Source: JBOGNO01 sp050747245 (GTDB taxonomy: Bacteria; Acidobacteriota; Terriglobia; Acidiferrales; UBA7541). From it: a stretch of DNA of 64,000 nucleotides. This document shows positions 16,812 through 25,683 of this stretch, piece after piece. Location of the stretch: NCBI GenBank assembly GCA_050747245.1, contig JBOGNO010000006.1:1-64000 (forward strand), given 5' to 3'. The notes under the pieces are model-generated. The model did not search any database. It saw nothing but the letters and a program-made list of their open reading frames with translations, and had not been told where the DNA came from. A program made the position numbers and the translations under genes. Numbering within the stretch: the first letter of the stretch is position 1; every line of letters begins with the position of its first letter.

Positions 16812-18129
16812 TCTCCCGCATACTTTCGCTCGCCGCGGCGATCGTGCGCACGATAATTCCAGGGGTGTGCGCGGCGGAAATAAACCAGGCCTCGAATTGC
16901 GAAGGCGGAAGAAAAAGTCCTCGCGCGAGCATGGCCTGAAAAAAGCGCGCGAAACGCTTTGCGTCCGATTTTTTTGCGCCCGCGTAATTGCGGACAGGCT
17001 CCGCGCAGAAAAAAAGCGTGAGCAAAGAGCCCGCAGAATTCACCTGCGCAGGAATTCCGGAATCGCGGATCGCGATGCGCAAGCCATCCACCAGTTGATG
17101 CGTTCTGCGTTCGAGTTCTTCGTAGAAGCCGCGTGATTCGAGTTCCGCGAGGGCCGCGAGGCCGGCGCGCATCGCGAGCGGATTTCCCGAAAGCGTTCCC
17201 GCTTGATAGACCGGGCCCAGGGGCGCGACCATTTCCATGATGTCGCGGCGGCCACCGTAAGCAGCGACGGGCAAACCTCCTCCGATAATTTTTCCGAGCG
17301 TGGTCAAATCCGGTGAGATGCCGAAGTGCGCTTGAGCGCCACCCAAGCCGATACGGAATCCGGAGATTACTTCGTCGAAAATGAGGAGCGCGCCTTCGCG
17401 TCTGCTGATTTCGCGGAGTGCGGGGAGAAACGAAGTATCCGGCGGGACGACGCCCATGTTGGCGGCGACGGGCTCGACGATAACCGCGGCGATTTTTCCG
17501 GGATGCGCGCGAAATATTTTTTCGACCGCGGCGGCATCGTTGTAGGGCGCGTTGAGAGTGAGTTGCGCAAGAGCTTCCGGAACGCCAGGGCTCGCGGCGA
17601 TGCCGAGGGTGGCGAGGCCGGAGCCTGCTTCAGCGAGAAAACTATCGGCGTGGCCGTGATAGCAGCCTTCGAATTTCAGGAAGAGATCGTGTTTGGTGAA
17701 CGCGCGTGCGAGGCGAACGGCGCTCATGGTCGCTTCGGTGCCCGAGCTGACGAAGCGGATTTTTTCAATCGAGGGCATGTGTCCGGAGATTTTTTCCGCC
17801 AACTCGACTTCGAGTGGGGAGGTCATGCCGTAGCTTGTGCCGAGGGCGGCCTGTTCTGCGATCGCGCGCGTGATGGCAGGATGGGCGTGGCCGAGTATCA
17901 TCGCGCCCCAGGAGCCGACGTAGTCCAGATATTCGCTGCCTTCGGCATCGAAGAGACGGGCGCCCGAGGCGCTCTTGATGATGAGGGGCTGGCCGCCGAC
18001 GGCGCGAAAGGCGCGCACGGGGCTATTGACGCCGCCGACGAGAATGCGCTCGGCGCGACGGAAGATTTCTTCGGAGCGCTCGTGTGGCTCCGCTTCCGTT
18101 TTCTGCACCGGCTTGGCGCCATCCGTCAC
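16798..18129 (-). CDS. hemL: Glutamate-1-semialdehyde 2,1-aminomutase
   Basis: PLP enzyme that turns glutamate-1-semialdehyde into 5-aminolevulinate, following HemA. 443 residues. Class-III aminotransferase fold: RILVGGVNSPVRAFRAVGG at the N-terminus, FVSSGTEATMSAVRLAR for phosphate binding, FDEVISGFRIGLGGAQ, and the PLP lysine K280 in DLTTLGKIIGGGLPVAAYGG. It is read opposite to hemB, and the two stop regions overlap by 14 bases, so the operons may affect each other by read-through or antisense transcripts. An amidohydrolase gene lies 50 bases upstream on the same strand. Confidence 0.95.
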   Translation of the reverse strand: MTDGAKPVQKTEAEPHERSEEIFRRAERILVGGVNSPVRAFRAVGGQPLIIKSASGARLFDAEGSEYLDYVGSWGAMILGHAHPAITRAIAEQAALGTSYGMTSPLEVELAEKISGHMPSIEKIRFVSSGTEATMSAVRLARAFTKHDLFLKFEGCYHGHADSFLAEAGSGLATLGIAASPGVPEALAQLTLNAPYNDAAAVEKIFRAHPGKIAAVIVEPVAANMGVVPPDTSFLPALREISRREGALLIFDEVISGFRIGLGGAQAHFGISPDLTTLGKIIGGGLPVAAYGGRRDIMEMVAPLGPVYQAGTLSGNPLAMRAGLAALAELESRGFYEELERRTHQLVDGLRIAIRDSGIPAQVNSAGSLLTLFFCAEPVRNYAGAKKSDAKRFARFFQAMLARGLFLPPSQFEAWFISAAHTPGIIVRTIAAASESMREISRT

Positions 18130-18182
18130 GAAGTTTGTTCTCCCAGTTCTTGCATTGGTTGCGCCACCCTGTCTGCCGCGCT

Positions 18183-19472
18183 CTAAGGATGAAAATCGTT
18201 GCGGACGACGGCGCCGCCTTTCATCACAAATTTGACCTGCTCAAGTTGTTTGATGTCTTCGATCGGGTTGCCGGCGACGGCAATGATGTCCGCATATTTT
18301 CCCGGGTCGATGGAGCCAATCTGATTCGCCCAATTCATCATCGTGGCGGGGTTGATGGTGGCGCTCTGGATCGCGGCGGCCGGAGACATTCCGAAATTGG
18401 TCATGTACTCGAATTCCTTCGCCTGGGTACCGTGAGGGAAGGGGCCGGCGTCCGTGCCGAAAACAATTTTCACGCCGCGAGCGAGGGCTTTTTTGAAACT
18501 CACTTCGTGGATGCGCGCGCGCGTGGTTTTTCCCCCGGACATGGCGAGGTCCTCGGAGGGATCGAATTCATATACGTAGAGCGTGGGGCAGAACCAGATT
18601 CCTTTTGCGAGCATCTGGCTGATGGCCGCATCGTCGAGATCGAGGCCGTGCTCGATGGAGTCCACTCCGGCATCGATGCAGTTGTGGAGGCCTTCGCCGC
18701 CGTAGGCGTGGCAGGCGACTTTGACGCCTTCGCGGTGGGCTTCGTTGACGATGGCGTTCAGCTCATCGAGAGTGAAGGTGGGCTGGCTCCAGAGGCCGCC
18801 TTCGGGAGTGAAATGAAATTTGTGCGTGCCATAGACTTTGATCCAGTCCGCGCCGTATTTGATCTGTTCGCGCACGGCTTTGCGCGCTTCGTCGGGTGAG
18901 TCCACAATCTGCACGCCCGAGGGAACCGTGACTTCGGGCGAATAGCCTTCGAGGGGATAGCCGCCGGTGGTGGAGATGGCGCGTGTAACGACCTGCAGCC
19001 GCGGGCCAGGGATGAGGCCGCGATTGATGGCGTTGCGGACATCCACGTCGCTGTACATGGCGCCTTCGGTTTCGAGGTCGCGCATGGCGGTGAATCCGGC
19101 CTCGAGATCAAGGCGGGCGTTGACGGTGGCTTCGATGGTGCGATATTGCCAAGATTCCTTGAGGAGCTGTTCATCGTAGCGACCGTTGAATTCGCCAGTG
19201 AGGAGAAGGTGAGTGTGGGCGTCGATGAGACCGGGAAGAACCGTGGCGTTGCTGAGGTCAATGACTTTGGCTCCGGCGGGGACAGCGATGTCAGCAGCGG
19301 GGCCGACTTTTTCGATTCTCTCGCCGCGGATGAGGATGGCTTGATTCGAGAGCATCTGGCCGGTGCGGGAATTAAAAAGATGCCCGGCGCGGATGTAGGT
19401 GACGGGCAGGTCGTCGCTCCAAGCTGAGAGACAGAGAACCAGGAGGGCAACAATGGCAATCAGGCGGCGCAT
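18183..19472 (-). CDS. Secreted amidohydrolase-family metal hydrolase
   Basis: 429 residues with a signal peptide (hydrophobic residues 4-18, then WSDDLP). The amidohydrolase metal sites are visible: DAHTHLLL (HxH, near residue 96), HAYGGEGL, IEHGLDLDD and the final metal Asp in FGTDAGPFPHG. It belongs to the imidazolonepropionase/prolidase-like subgroup often exported in Acidobacteriota; the substrate (a dipeptide or cyclic amide) cannot be named. A strong AGGAGG lies upstream of the ATG. It precedes hemL on the same strand by 53 bases, but no functional link is evident. Confidence 0.85.
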   Translation of the reverse strand: MRRLIAIVALLVLCLSAWSDDLPVTYIRAGHLFNSRTGQMLSNQAILIRGERIEKVGPAADIAVPAGAKVIDLSNATVLPGLIDAHTHLLLTGEFNGRYDEQLLKESWQYRTIEATVNARLDLEAGFTAMRDLETEGAMYSDVDVRNAINRGLIPGPRLQVVTRAISTTGGYPLEGYSPEVTVPSGVQIVDSPDEARKAVREQIKYGADWIKVYGTHKFHFTPEGGLWSQPTFTLDELNAIVNEAHREGVKVACHAYGGEGLHNCIDAGVDSIEHGLDLDDAAISQMLAKGIWFCPTLYVYEFDPSEDLAMSGGKTTRARIHEVSFKKALARGVKIVFGTDAGPFPHGTQAKEFEYMTNFGMSPAAAIQSATINPATMMNWANQIGSIDPGKYADIIAVAGNPIEDIKQLEQVKFVMKGGAVVRNDFHP

Positions 19473-19875
19473 GAATCCTCCTAAACTATCCGAAATACCC
19501 CTCCGGGAAGGGGAGATTTGGCGAGCCTTGGATTCGGGCTAAATGGCATTTGTGTCTCGATTAGAATTAGCGACTTTCCTTTGTTTTCAATGAGATAGCG
19601 ATGATCTTGTTTCGTCATGTGTCTCGATTAGAATTTTGCTAAGGGATTGGCGTGCTTTGCGGGGGCCGGAGCGCTTCTTTGGTACCGCATCATGAGTTCA
19701 CGGCCACCATAGCACAGTTCGGAGGGTTTGGGGAGGGGATGGGGCTGTGGAAAAGTGTTCGAGACGAAGGCCGCTTCTTGAGGGGCCTGGGGATGTCGGA
19801 GGTTCCGCACAAAAGACATCGAGACACAAGAACCGTGAAGGCTCCGGCCCCAGAGAAGCACACTCGGGGTAACGC
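19473..19875 (-). other. Intergenic region without a supported gene
   Basis: About 400 bases between the amidohydrolase start and the CPBP protease stop. Short open frames on both strands overlap one another, lack an RBS and code for low-complexity sequence, so I do not call a gene. It contains the 18-bp direct repeat reported separately and, inverted near its end (19818-19827), ATCGAGACAC, the complement of ten bases of that repeat. The right half is G-rich on the plus strand. Confidence 0.5.
19551..19635. repeat. 18-bp direct repeat pair
   Basis: TGTGTCTCGATTAGAATT occurs at 19551-19568 and again at 19618-19635, start to start 67 bases apart, in the upstream region of the amidohydrolase gene. 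It may be a regulator-binding repeat or a relic of a small duplication. The sequence between the copies is AT-rich relative to the rest of the window. Confidence 0.6.
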
Positions 19876-20859
19876 CTAGCGGAGGCGGCGGGGATCAGGG
19901 ATGGCGGCGGGGTTGGGATACTTCGCGCCGCGAAGCCTGAGGCTGAAAACCAGCCAGAGCACCACCAGAACGGCGAGGCAGATCCAGCTTCCTTCAGGGC
20001 CTACGGTGCCGCCGGTAAGCCAAACAGGGCCATGAAAGCTGGCGTTGAGCAGGTGTCCCTGAGCAACCTGTCCGCTATCCGCCACGCCGTAAAAGTACGA
20101 TTCGGCCCAATCCCAGGACATGTGGAATCCGATGGCCATCCATAGGTCACCTGTGCGGCGGAGAAGGAGGCAGAAGAGAAAGCCAAATGATCCTGCGGAA
20201 AAACATCCGAGAAACGTTTCTCCCGGATTGAAATGATGGGCAAAGCCAAATAGGAAGGAGAGGATGATGGCGGCAGGCCAGAAGCCAATGCCGGTAGAGA
20301 GTGTAAAGAGCATGTAACCGCGGAAAGAGAACTCCTCGAAAAAGCCGACAAAAAGAAAGGCGAGTCCCCAAACGAAACCGTATTTCAGAATCTCGAAGCC
20401 ATGCAGGGAAAGCGGGCCGAAATAGAAGACTCCCGCCATGCGCAGGACAAGGAGCAAAACGGAGAGCGCAACGAAGCCGATGACGGCTCCCTGCCAGAAT
20501 GGGGCACGAAATGCGCGGCGCGCGGGCAAGCCATAATCAGCGATTTTTCTTTTTTCGATTTTGGCCATGATCCAGGTGACAAAAAGCAGGACGAGAAATA
20601 CTACGAGTTCGGAAATGGTGGAGAAGAAGACAGAGACGGCGGAGCCGCCTCCGCCCCCGCCCGGAGGCGAGGGATGAGCACGGGCAACGGCTCGGGCGAT
20701 GGCGACTCCTGTGCCACCGATGGCGAAAAGGATGGCGAAGAAGATGAGGAGCCGCCAACCAGCACGAAGGCCGTTCGGGCCGAAGAAAACGATATTGCGC
20801 GCAGCTCCGGGCGGCGGACCCGGGGCAACGGGTGAAGGGGAAGCGATTGAATCGCTCAT
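19876..20859 (-). CDS. CPBP-family intramembrane metalloprotease (CAAX-like)
   Basis: 327-residue membrane protein with a Pro-rich cytosolic N-terminus and about eight transmembrane segments. The CPBP/Abi motifs are in order: EEFSFRGYMLF (EExxxR), FGFAHHFNPGE (FxxxH) and IGFHMSWDWAES (HxxxD/N-like). These form the glutamate/histidine metal site of intramembrane proteases related to Rce1. The substrate is unknown; such proteins process peptides or membrane proteins. The start used follows AGGAG; an upstream in-frame start would add 18 residues. A poly-Gly stretch (residues near 70) lies in the first extramembrane loop. Confidence 0.85.
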   Translation of the reverse strand: MSDSIASPSPVAPGPPPGAARNIVFFGPNGLRAGWRLLIFFAILFAIGGTGVAIARAVARAHPSPPGGGGGGSAVSVFFSTISELVVFLVLLFVTWIMAKIEKRKIADYGLPARRAFRAPFWQGAVIGFVALSVLLLVLRMAGVFYFGPLSLHGFEILKYGFVWGLAFLFVGFFEEFSFRGYMLFTLSTGIGFWPAAIILSFLFGFAHHFNPGETFLGCFSAGSFGFLFCLLLRRTGDLWMAIGFHMSWDWAESYFYGVADSGQVAQGHLLNASFHGPVWLTGGTVGPEGSWICLAVLVVLWLVFSLRLRGAKYPNPAAIPDPRRLR

Positions 20860-21292
20860 GGGCCGGGATGCTCCTTTTGCCGGGCCGGGTTTGAGCCGAA
20901 GGGCGCCGGACACAGGGGATACGGAGTGGGAGAATATAAGGTTTCAAGGCGAAGGGGAAGGGGAAGTCGAAGGCAGAAGTCAGAGGGCACAAATCAGAAA
21001 TCAGAAATCAGAAATTAAGAAAGAATCAGAAGTGAGCGCGTTAGGAAAAATTGGCCATCGAGACGCCACGACCAAGTGCGTCGAGGTAAACTGCGGCGCA
21101 GAAAAGGGATTGAGCGGGCTCACAGATAATCCGTACTCGATAAGGAAGAAGGGCACATTTTAGGAGAGATGCTTCGTCCGCTAGAGCGGACTCAGCATGA
21201 CAACTTGCGAGGAGCGTGGCCCGAGTTGTGAGAAGGGAAAATCAGCACCGTCAAAGGGCAGAGGGTCGGCACCCGCGAAATCGCAATTGGAA
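20860..21292. other. Intergenic region with a heptamer tandem repeat
   Basis: About 430 bases between two leftward genes. The only structure I can support is AAATCAG repeated three and a half times (20991-21015), a low-complexity repeat of a kind common between acidobacterial genes. Open frames here lack RBS and domain similarity. Confidence 0.5.
20991..21015. repeat. AAATCAG tandem heptamer
   Basis: Three complete AAATCAG units plus AAAT in tandem inside an intergenic region. Copy number may vary between strains; no function is implied. Confidence 0.75.
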
Positions 21293-21910
21293 TCAAGAGA
21301 GGAATTGGACTTTGCCGGTGCTGAGTTCGTGGACCGCACCGACAATGCGGAGGCTGTGGACTGCGACAGCGCTCGCAAGAATTGGCTGGGCTGCGAGAAC
21401 TTTCATGGATTGGCGCACGTTGGCTTCGATGGCGGCGGCCAAGCGCTGCTGATCGCTGTGGTGAGGATTGATGTCCTTCAGTGCAGGGATGACGTGATTC
21501 AAGATCGCCCGAAGATTTTTGGCGTCATTTTCGCTCTGGGAACCGTGCAGGAGGGCAGCGGTCACAACACCGCATTGCTGGTGCCCGAGCACGAGCAGGA
21601 GAGGCGTATGCAGATGCTCGACGGCGTACTCGGCGCTCGCGGCCACACCTTCATCAACCACGTTTCCTACGACGCGAATTACGAATAAATCGCCGAGTCC
21701 CTGGTCGAAAAGCAACTCTGGGGAAACGCGCGAATCGCTGCAGGCGAGAATTATGGCAAAGGGAGCCTGTCCCTTGACGAGCGCCGCGCGCCTGGCGGCG
21801 TTCTGGTTGGGATGGCTTACATTGCCGCTGATAAACCGCGTGTTGCCGCCGATCAAACGTTGCAATGCTTCGTCGGGAGTTATTTTATGAGTGTCTATCC
21901 AGATTTCCAT
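21293..21910 (-). CDS. Beta-class carbonic anhydrase
   Basis: 205-residue zinc enzyme interconverting CO2 and bicarbonate. The metal ligands are Cys57, His110 and Cys113 (ACSDSRVSPELLF and LVLGHQQCGVV), and the Asp59-Arg61 dyad is intact, so it should be active. No signal peptide with the chosen ATG (MEIWIDTHKITPDEAL). A TTG 17 codons upstream is in frame but adds sequence outside the family. Bicarbonate supply for carboxylases or pH balance are the usual roles. It diverges from the secreted protein gene to its right. Confidence 0.92.
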   Translation of the reverse strand: MEIWIDTHKITPDEALQRLIGGNTRFISGNVSHPNQNAARRAALVKGQAPFAIILACSDSRVSPELLFDQGLGDLFVIRVVGNVVDEGVAASAEYAVEHLHTPLLLVLGHQQCGVVTAALLHGSQSENDAKNLRAILNHVIPALKDINPHHSDQQRLAAAIEANVRQSMKVLAAQPILASAVAVHSLRIVGAVHELSTGKVQFLS

Positions 21911-22009
21911 TCTAGTATCCGTGCCGACCGGCAAGATACAACCAACAAGTTTGAAGCGCAATGCGGGGCTAAGCCGTTACGCGTGGAAATTCACTGTACC
22001 AAAATGGGC

Positions 22010-22026
22010 TAGTACTTTGGGTACTA
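22010..22026. promoter_or_regulatory. Short inverted repeat in the carbonic anhydrase/secreted protein divergent region
   Basis: TAGTAC-TTTGG-GTACTA is a perfect 6-bp inverted repeat with a five-base centre, 100 bases upstream of the carbonic anhydrase start. A second, overlapping inverted match (GTACC at 21996-22000 with GGTAC at 22020-22024) adds to it. Could be an operator; short enough to be chance. Confidence 0.25.
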
Positions 22027-22175
22027 AAGGGGGAGGAACTAACGATTAAATTTCAGTGCCTGTGGGCCATACAAGCGAGCTGAGGGCGGCAAGTATCCTT
22101 CGTTGCGCAGGCGAAGAACGGGCGGGCAGACGGCCAGCCGGACGCTTCGCGCAAGACTAGAGACGAGGGAAAACG

Positions 22176-22877
22176 ATGCTCCTGGGCGCTGCAGTAATGT
22201 TGATGCAATTGAGTTTTGCGGGACCGGCGACAATCCATCCTGCCGACAGAACGGTCGTCACTGCGGACAAGAGGACGGTGGTCACGACGGAGGCGAAGAA
22301 TTCCAAGGATGTGAATTTCAATCCCGCCAAGGAATCGAGCTCGCTGGGACAAACGCTCTACGGATATCCGTTCATCCATCCCAAAGTTTATTTTGCGGAA
22401 GCGGGGAATGATGGGAAGAGTGTGCCATCCAATTCTGGCAAGAATTTGCTGCCCGCAGATATGATAATGAGTTCTGCAGACATTGCCAAATCGCTTTCCG
22501 CGACCAGTGAGCCAAACGTGATCGCGCCGGCGGCACCGTTTCGGGAGTGGGCAGGCGGAGTGCAACACCACGTGAGCCGTACTTGGCTGGCGCTATCGAT
22601 TGGGGATCATGCGGCGGCGACATTTGACGCGTGGTCGACGAGGCGAGCGCTACAGGGCGGCGGGCGGTACGAAGCGGACCCGCTGATGAGGCCGTTTGCG
22701 AATTCCGGATTGATCTATGCGGCGGTGCAGGTGCTGCCAAGCGCGCTCGATTATGCGGCCCTGCACATGCAGCGAAACCATCTATCGTGGGTGCGGCACA
22801 TGTGGTGGATGCCGCAGTCACTGAGCATCGCGGGATCGCTCTTCGCGGGCTCGCACAATGTGGCCAACACGCGGTAA
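22176..22877 (+). CDS. Conserved-type exported protein of unknown function
   Basis: 233 residues. Hydrophobic N-terminus (LLGAAVMLMQLSFA) reads as a signal peptide, then a polar Lys/Thr/Asn-rich linker to about residue 110. The C-terminal 110 residues look like a compact membrane-associated domain with DHAAATFDAWSTRRAL, GGRYEADPLMRPFAN and several hydrophobic helices. The GG-x-YE-x-DP-x-x-RPF motif recurs, as far as I recall, in uncharacterised acidobacterial and deltaproteobacterial membrane proteins. No enzyme motif. An intrinsic terminator follows 40 bases after the stop. Confidence 0.65.
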   Translation: MLLGAAVMLMQLSFAGPATIHPADRTVVTADKRTVVTTEAKNSKDVNFNPAKESSSLGQTLYGYPFIHPKVYFAEAGNDGKSVPSNSGKNLLPADMIMSSADIAKSLSATSEPNVIAPAAPFREWAGGVQHHVSRTWLALSIGDHAAATFDAWSTRRALQGGGRYEADPLMRPFANSGLIYAAVQVLPSALDYAALHMQRNHLSWVRHMWWMPQSLSIAGSLFAGSHNVANTR

Positions 22878-22911
22878 ATTTTCTTCGGCTTTTTCATTTC
22901 TCTCCTTCGGC

Positions 22912-22950
22912 AAAAATACCCGGTCTAACCGACCGGGTGTTTTTGTTTTT
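22912..22950 (+). terminator. Intrinsic terminator, usable in both directions
   Basis: Perfect 8-bp stem ACCCGGTC/GACCGGGT with loop TAACC, followed by GTTTTTGTTTTT. On the other strand the run preceding the stem also reads as T-rich, so it can also stop transcripts from the leftward ADOP permease gene. Confidence 0.85.
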
Positions 22951-22960
22951 GGGGGAGGAA

Positions 22961-22990
22961 GTTGCCACAGAGACGCAGAGGGCACAGAGA
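22961..22990. repeat. Dispersed CCACAGAGACGCAGAGG-type sequence
   Basis: The stretch around GCCACAGAGACGCAGAGGGC resembles a short purine-rich sequence that recurs between genes in several environmental bacterial phyla. It is seen once here, so its repeat nature rests on memory of other genomes, not on this window. Confidence 0.3.
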
Positions 22991-23064
22991 AATGACAAGG
23001 AAGGTTTAGAAACAACGGCTGGCGTTGAACCATAGGCACGCCATTTCAAGATGGGCGAGCGGAG

Positions 23065-25503
23065 TCATTCGTAGCGAAGGGCGACGATGGGGTCCACGCG
23101 AGTGGCGCGGCGCGCGGGAACATAGCACGCGGCGAATGCGACGAGAGACAGAAGAACGGCGACGCCGGAATACGTGAGGAGATCGCTCGGGCGGACGCCG
23201 TAAATCATGTTGAGCATCAGGCGCGTCAGTCCATAGGCGGCGCCGATGCCGATGAAAACTCCGGCGAGCGAGACGGCCATGCCGCGACGGAGAACCATGC
23301 GGAGGACGTCACCCGGCTGCGCTCCGAGGGCCATGCGAATGCCGATTTCGTGGGTGCGCTGCGCGGTGAGATAGGAAATGACTCCGTAGATGCCGATGGC
23401 GGAGAGGACCAGAGCGAGTGCGGCGAAAACTGCGAGAAGCAGCATGGCAAAACGCTTCGAGGCGATGGAATCCGAAACAATCTGAGCCATGGGAAAGAAA
23501 TCGTAAGGAACTTGATTGATGTCCATTTCCGCAGAGGCGGCGCGGATGGCCGGGATAAAAGATTTGGGGTCGGCGGAAGTACGCACGACCATGCTGATGC
23601 CGCCGGAGAAGAGCGGGAGAAATTTATCGGGAACCTGTGTAATGGGCATATAGAACTGGCATTGGAGAGATTTGTGCGCAGTGTCGCCGAGTCCGAAATG
23701 GCTGACGTGGCGGACAATGCCGATGATCTCTGGCTGCGTGTCCACAAGAGAGAGATTGATGCGTTTGCCGACGGGGTCCTCGCCGGGGAAATACTCGCGG
23801 GCAAATTCCTCGTCGATGGCAATGACTGCTGGAGAGCGCTCGTCGTCCTGATCGGAAAGGAATCGCCCACGCAGGAGGGGAGTGCCCATAGCCTTGAGAT
23901 AGCCGGGCTGCACCGCGTAAAAAAGCGCGAAGGGCATGTCCTGCAAGTTGGCAGGCTTGGGCTTGCCTTCGAGCCAGAAAGGCAACTCGGAATCACCTTC
24001 CATCGGCAATGAACCTGCAAGTTCCGAGACTGCCAAAACGCCGGGGACGGATGCAAATTTGGCCGCAACGGCGCGAAAGGCTGCGCGGGTTTGCTGCGGG
24101 CTCATCATTTGATTGGGCGACGGAGCGAGATTGAAAGTCAGCACGTTTCGGGTGTCGAATCCCGGATTGATACCCCATAGCGCAGCGAGGCTGCGAATCA
24201 TCAGGCCCGCGCCAATAAGCAAAACGACAGCCATGGCCATCTCGATGACTACGAAAACGCTCTGGGTGCGGTGACGAGCAGCGGTAGAGCTGCGGCCGCC
24301 TTCCTTGAGAGTATCGTGCAAATCGGGGTTGGCCGTTTTCAGCGCAGGCACGAGACCGAAGAGAATTCCAACGAGAATGGAAACCGCAAGGGTAAAAAGC
24401 AAAACGCGAGACTCAACGCGAATGTTGTCCGCGCGCGGAAGCGCGGCGGGCAGCGCGGCCAGCACCGCTTGCGTGCCCCACTTGGCGATGGCCAAACCAA
24501 GCGCGCCGCCGGCGACGGCGAGTAGCACGCTCTCTGTGAGCAACTGGCGGATCACTCGGGATTGTTTGGCGCCGAGCGCAACGCGGATGGCGAATTCGCG
24601 CGTGCGGCCCGTGGAGCGCGCCAGCAACAGATTGGCAACGTTGGCGCAGGCAATCAGCAGAACGAATCCGACCGCGCCGAGAAGAACGAAAAGGATTGGC
24701 TGGACGTCGCCGACGATATCTTTTTTGAGCGGCACAGTGGTGATGCCGATGCCGTTGTTGGAGTCGGGATACGCTTTGGCAAGATTCTGTGCTATCTGAT
24801 TTAAATCGGAGTTGGCCTGAGCGAAGGCCACTCCCGGCTTCAGGCGAGCAACCGCGTTCATACCCATGCCGACAGAGCGATCGCGAAACGTCGGGTCATT
24901 CCACTGACCGATGGGAATGAATACATCCATCACAGAAAACATCGGCACGCGGCCATTGATGACGCCGATGACCGTGTAAGGAGTTCCCGAAAGCATCAAG
25001 GATTTACCGAGCACGTCAGGGGAAGAGCCGAATTTCGATTTCCAGTAGCCTTCGCTGATGAGGGCTACAGGTGCAGCGCCAACCTGATCTTCCTCGGGGC
25101 GAAAGTTGCGGCCGATAATCGGCGGGATACCCAGAAGGGGGAAAAATTCGGCGGAAACTTGCTGGCCGTGCAAGCGCTCGGGCTGGCCCCGGCCGGTGAG
25201 GCTTAAATCCATTTCGCGATAGCCAGCCAGAGCCGTGAGAGTGTGATTCTGGCGCTGCCAATCGAGAAAATTCGGGAAGGTATCCGAAGCCGTGGTGAAG
25301 TCCTTGGATTTCTGGTAAACGGAAATGAGGCGATCGGGATCGGAGAAGGGAAGCGGATTGAGAATGACTCCATTGACGACGGAGAAAAGCGCGGCATTGG
25401 CGCCGATTCCAAGCGCGAGAGTGAGAATGGCGATGAGGGCGAAGCCGGGAGACTTTGCCAGCATGCGAAGGCTGTATCGCAAATCCTGCCAGAGAGTGTC
25501 CAT
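23065..25503 (-). CDS. ADOP-type duplicated ABC transporter permease (MacB/FtsX family)
   Basis: 812-residue permease with two copies of the MacB periplasmic core plus FtsX transmembrane module. The opening LRYSLRMLAKSPGFALIAIL and GIGANAALFSVVNGVIL, and the end ARRATRVDPIVALRYE, are the hallmarks of the acidobacterial duplicated orphan permease family (ADOP). First periplasmic core is roughly residues 45-250, FtsX near 285-405, second core 440-680, second FtsX 690-800. No ATP-binding subunit is encoded nearby, as is typical. A PadR regulator often precedes such genes, but none is here. The exported substrate is unknown. GGAGGCGG precedes the ATG. Confidence 0.93.
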   Translation of the reverse strand: MDTLWQDLRYSLRMLAKSPGFALIAILTLALGIGANAALFSVVNGVILNPLPFSDPDRLISVYQKSKDFTTASDTFPNFLDWQRQNHTLTALAGYREMDLSLTGRGQPERLHGQQVSAEFFPLLGIPPIIGRNFRPEEDQVGAAPVALISEGYWKSKFGSSPDVLGKSLMLSGTPYTVIGVINGRVPMFSVMDVFIPIGQWNDPTFRDRSVGMGMNAVARLKPGVAFAQANSDLNQIAQNLAKAYPDSNNGIGITTVPLKKDIVGDVQPILFVLLGAVGFVLLIACANVANLLLARSTGRTREFAIRVALGAKQSRVIRQLLTESVLLAVAGGALGLAIAKWGTQAVLAALPAALPRADNIRVESRVLLFTLAVSILVGILFGLVPALKTANPDLHDTLKEGGRSSTAARHRTQSVFVVIEMAMAVVLLIGAGLMIRSLAALWGINPGFDTRNVLTFNLAPSPNQMMSPQQTRAAFRAVAAKFASVPGVLAVSELAGSLPMEGDSELPFWLEGKPKPANLQDMPFALFYAVQPGYLKAMGTPLLRGRFLSDQDDERSPAVIAIDEEFAREYFPGEDPVGKRINLSLVDTQPEIIGIVRHVSHFGLGDTAHKSLQCQFYMPITQVPDKFLPLFSGGISMVVRTSADPKSFIPAIRAASAEMDINQVPYDFFPMAQIVSDSIASKRFAMLLLAVFAALALVLSAIGIYGVISYLTAQRTHEIGIRMALGAQPGDVLRMVLRRGMAVSLAGVFIGIGAAYGLTRLMLNMIYGVRPSDLLTYSGVAVLLSLVAFAACYVPARRATRVDPIVALRYE

Positions 25504-25683
25504 GCAGCCGCCTCCGGCGAGCGAAGGAGGTCAGATGCGTGATTTCGCCTCGCCGAAAGGAGATACGCGAAGAAATGAGAAAAAGTTCCGCAGAGAAGGC
25601 CGCCCGGCGAGGCACGAAAGTTAGGGGAAGGTGAGACTGCGCGGTTTTGATAGGCTAAGGGCGGCGAAAATCAGGAGGAGCGT

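Noticed and set aside
17326..18186. 286-codon open frame opposite hemL
   Set aside because: Shadow; sequence composition mirrors the hemL codons.
19628..19879. Two overlapping ~75-codon frames on opposite strands
   Set aside because: No ribosome site, low-complexity products, mutual overlap.
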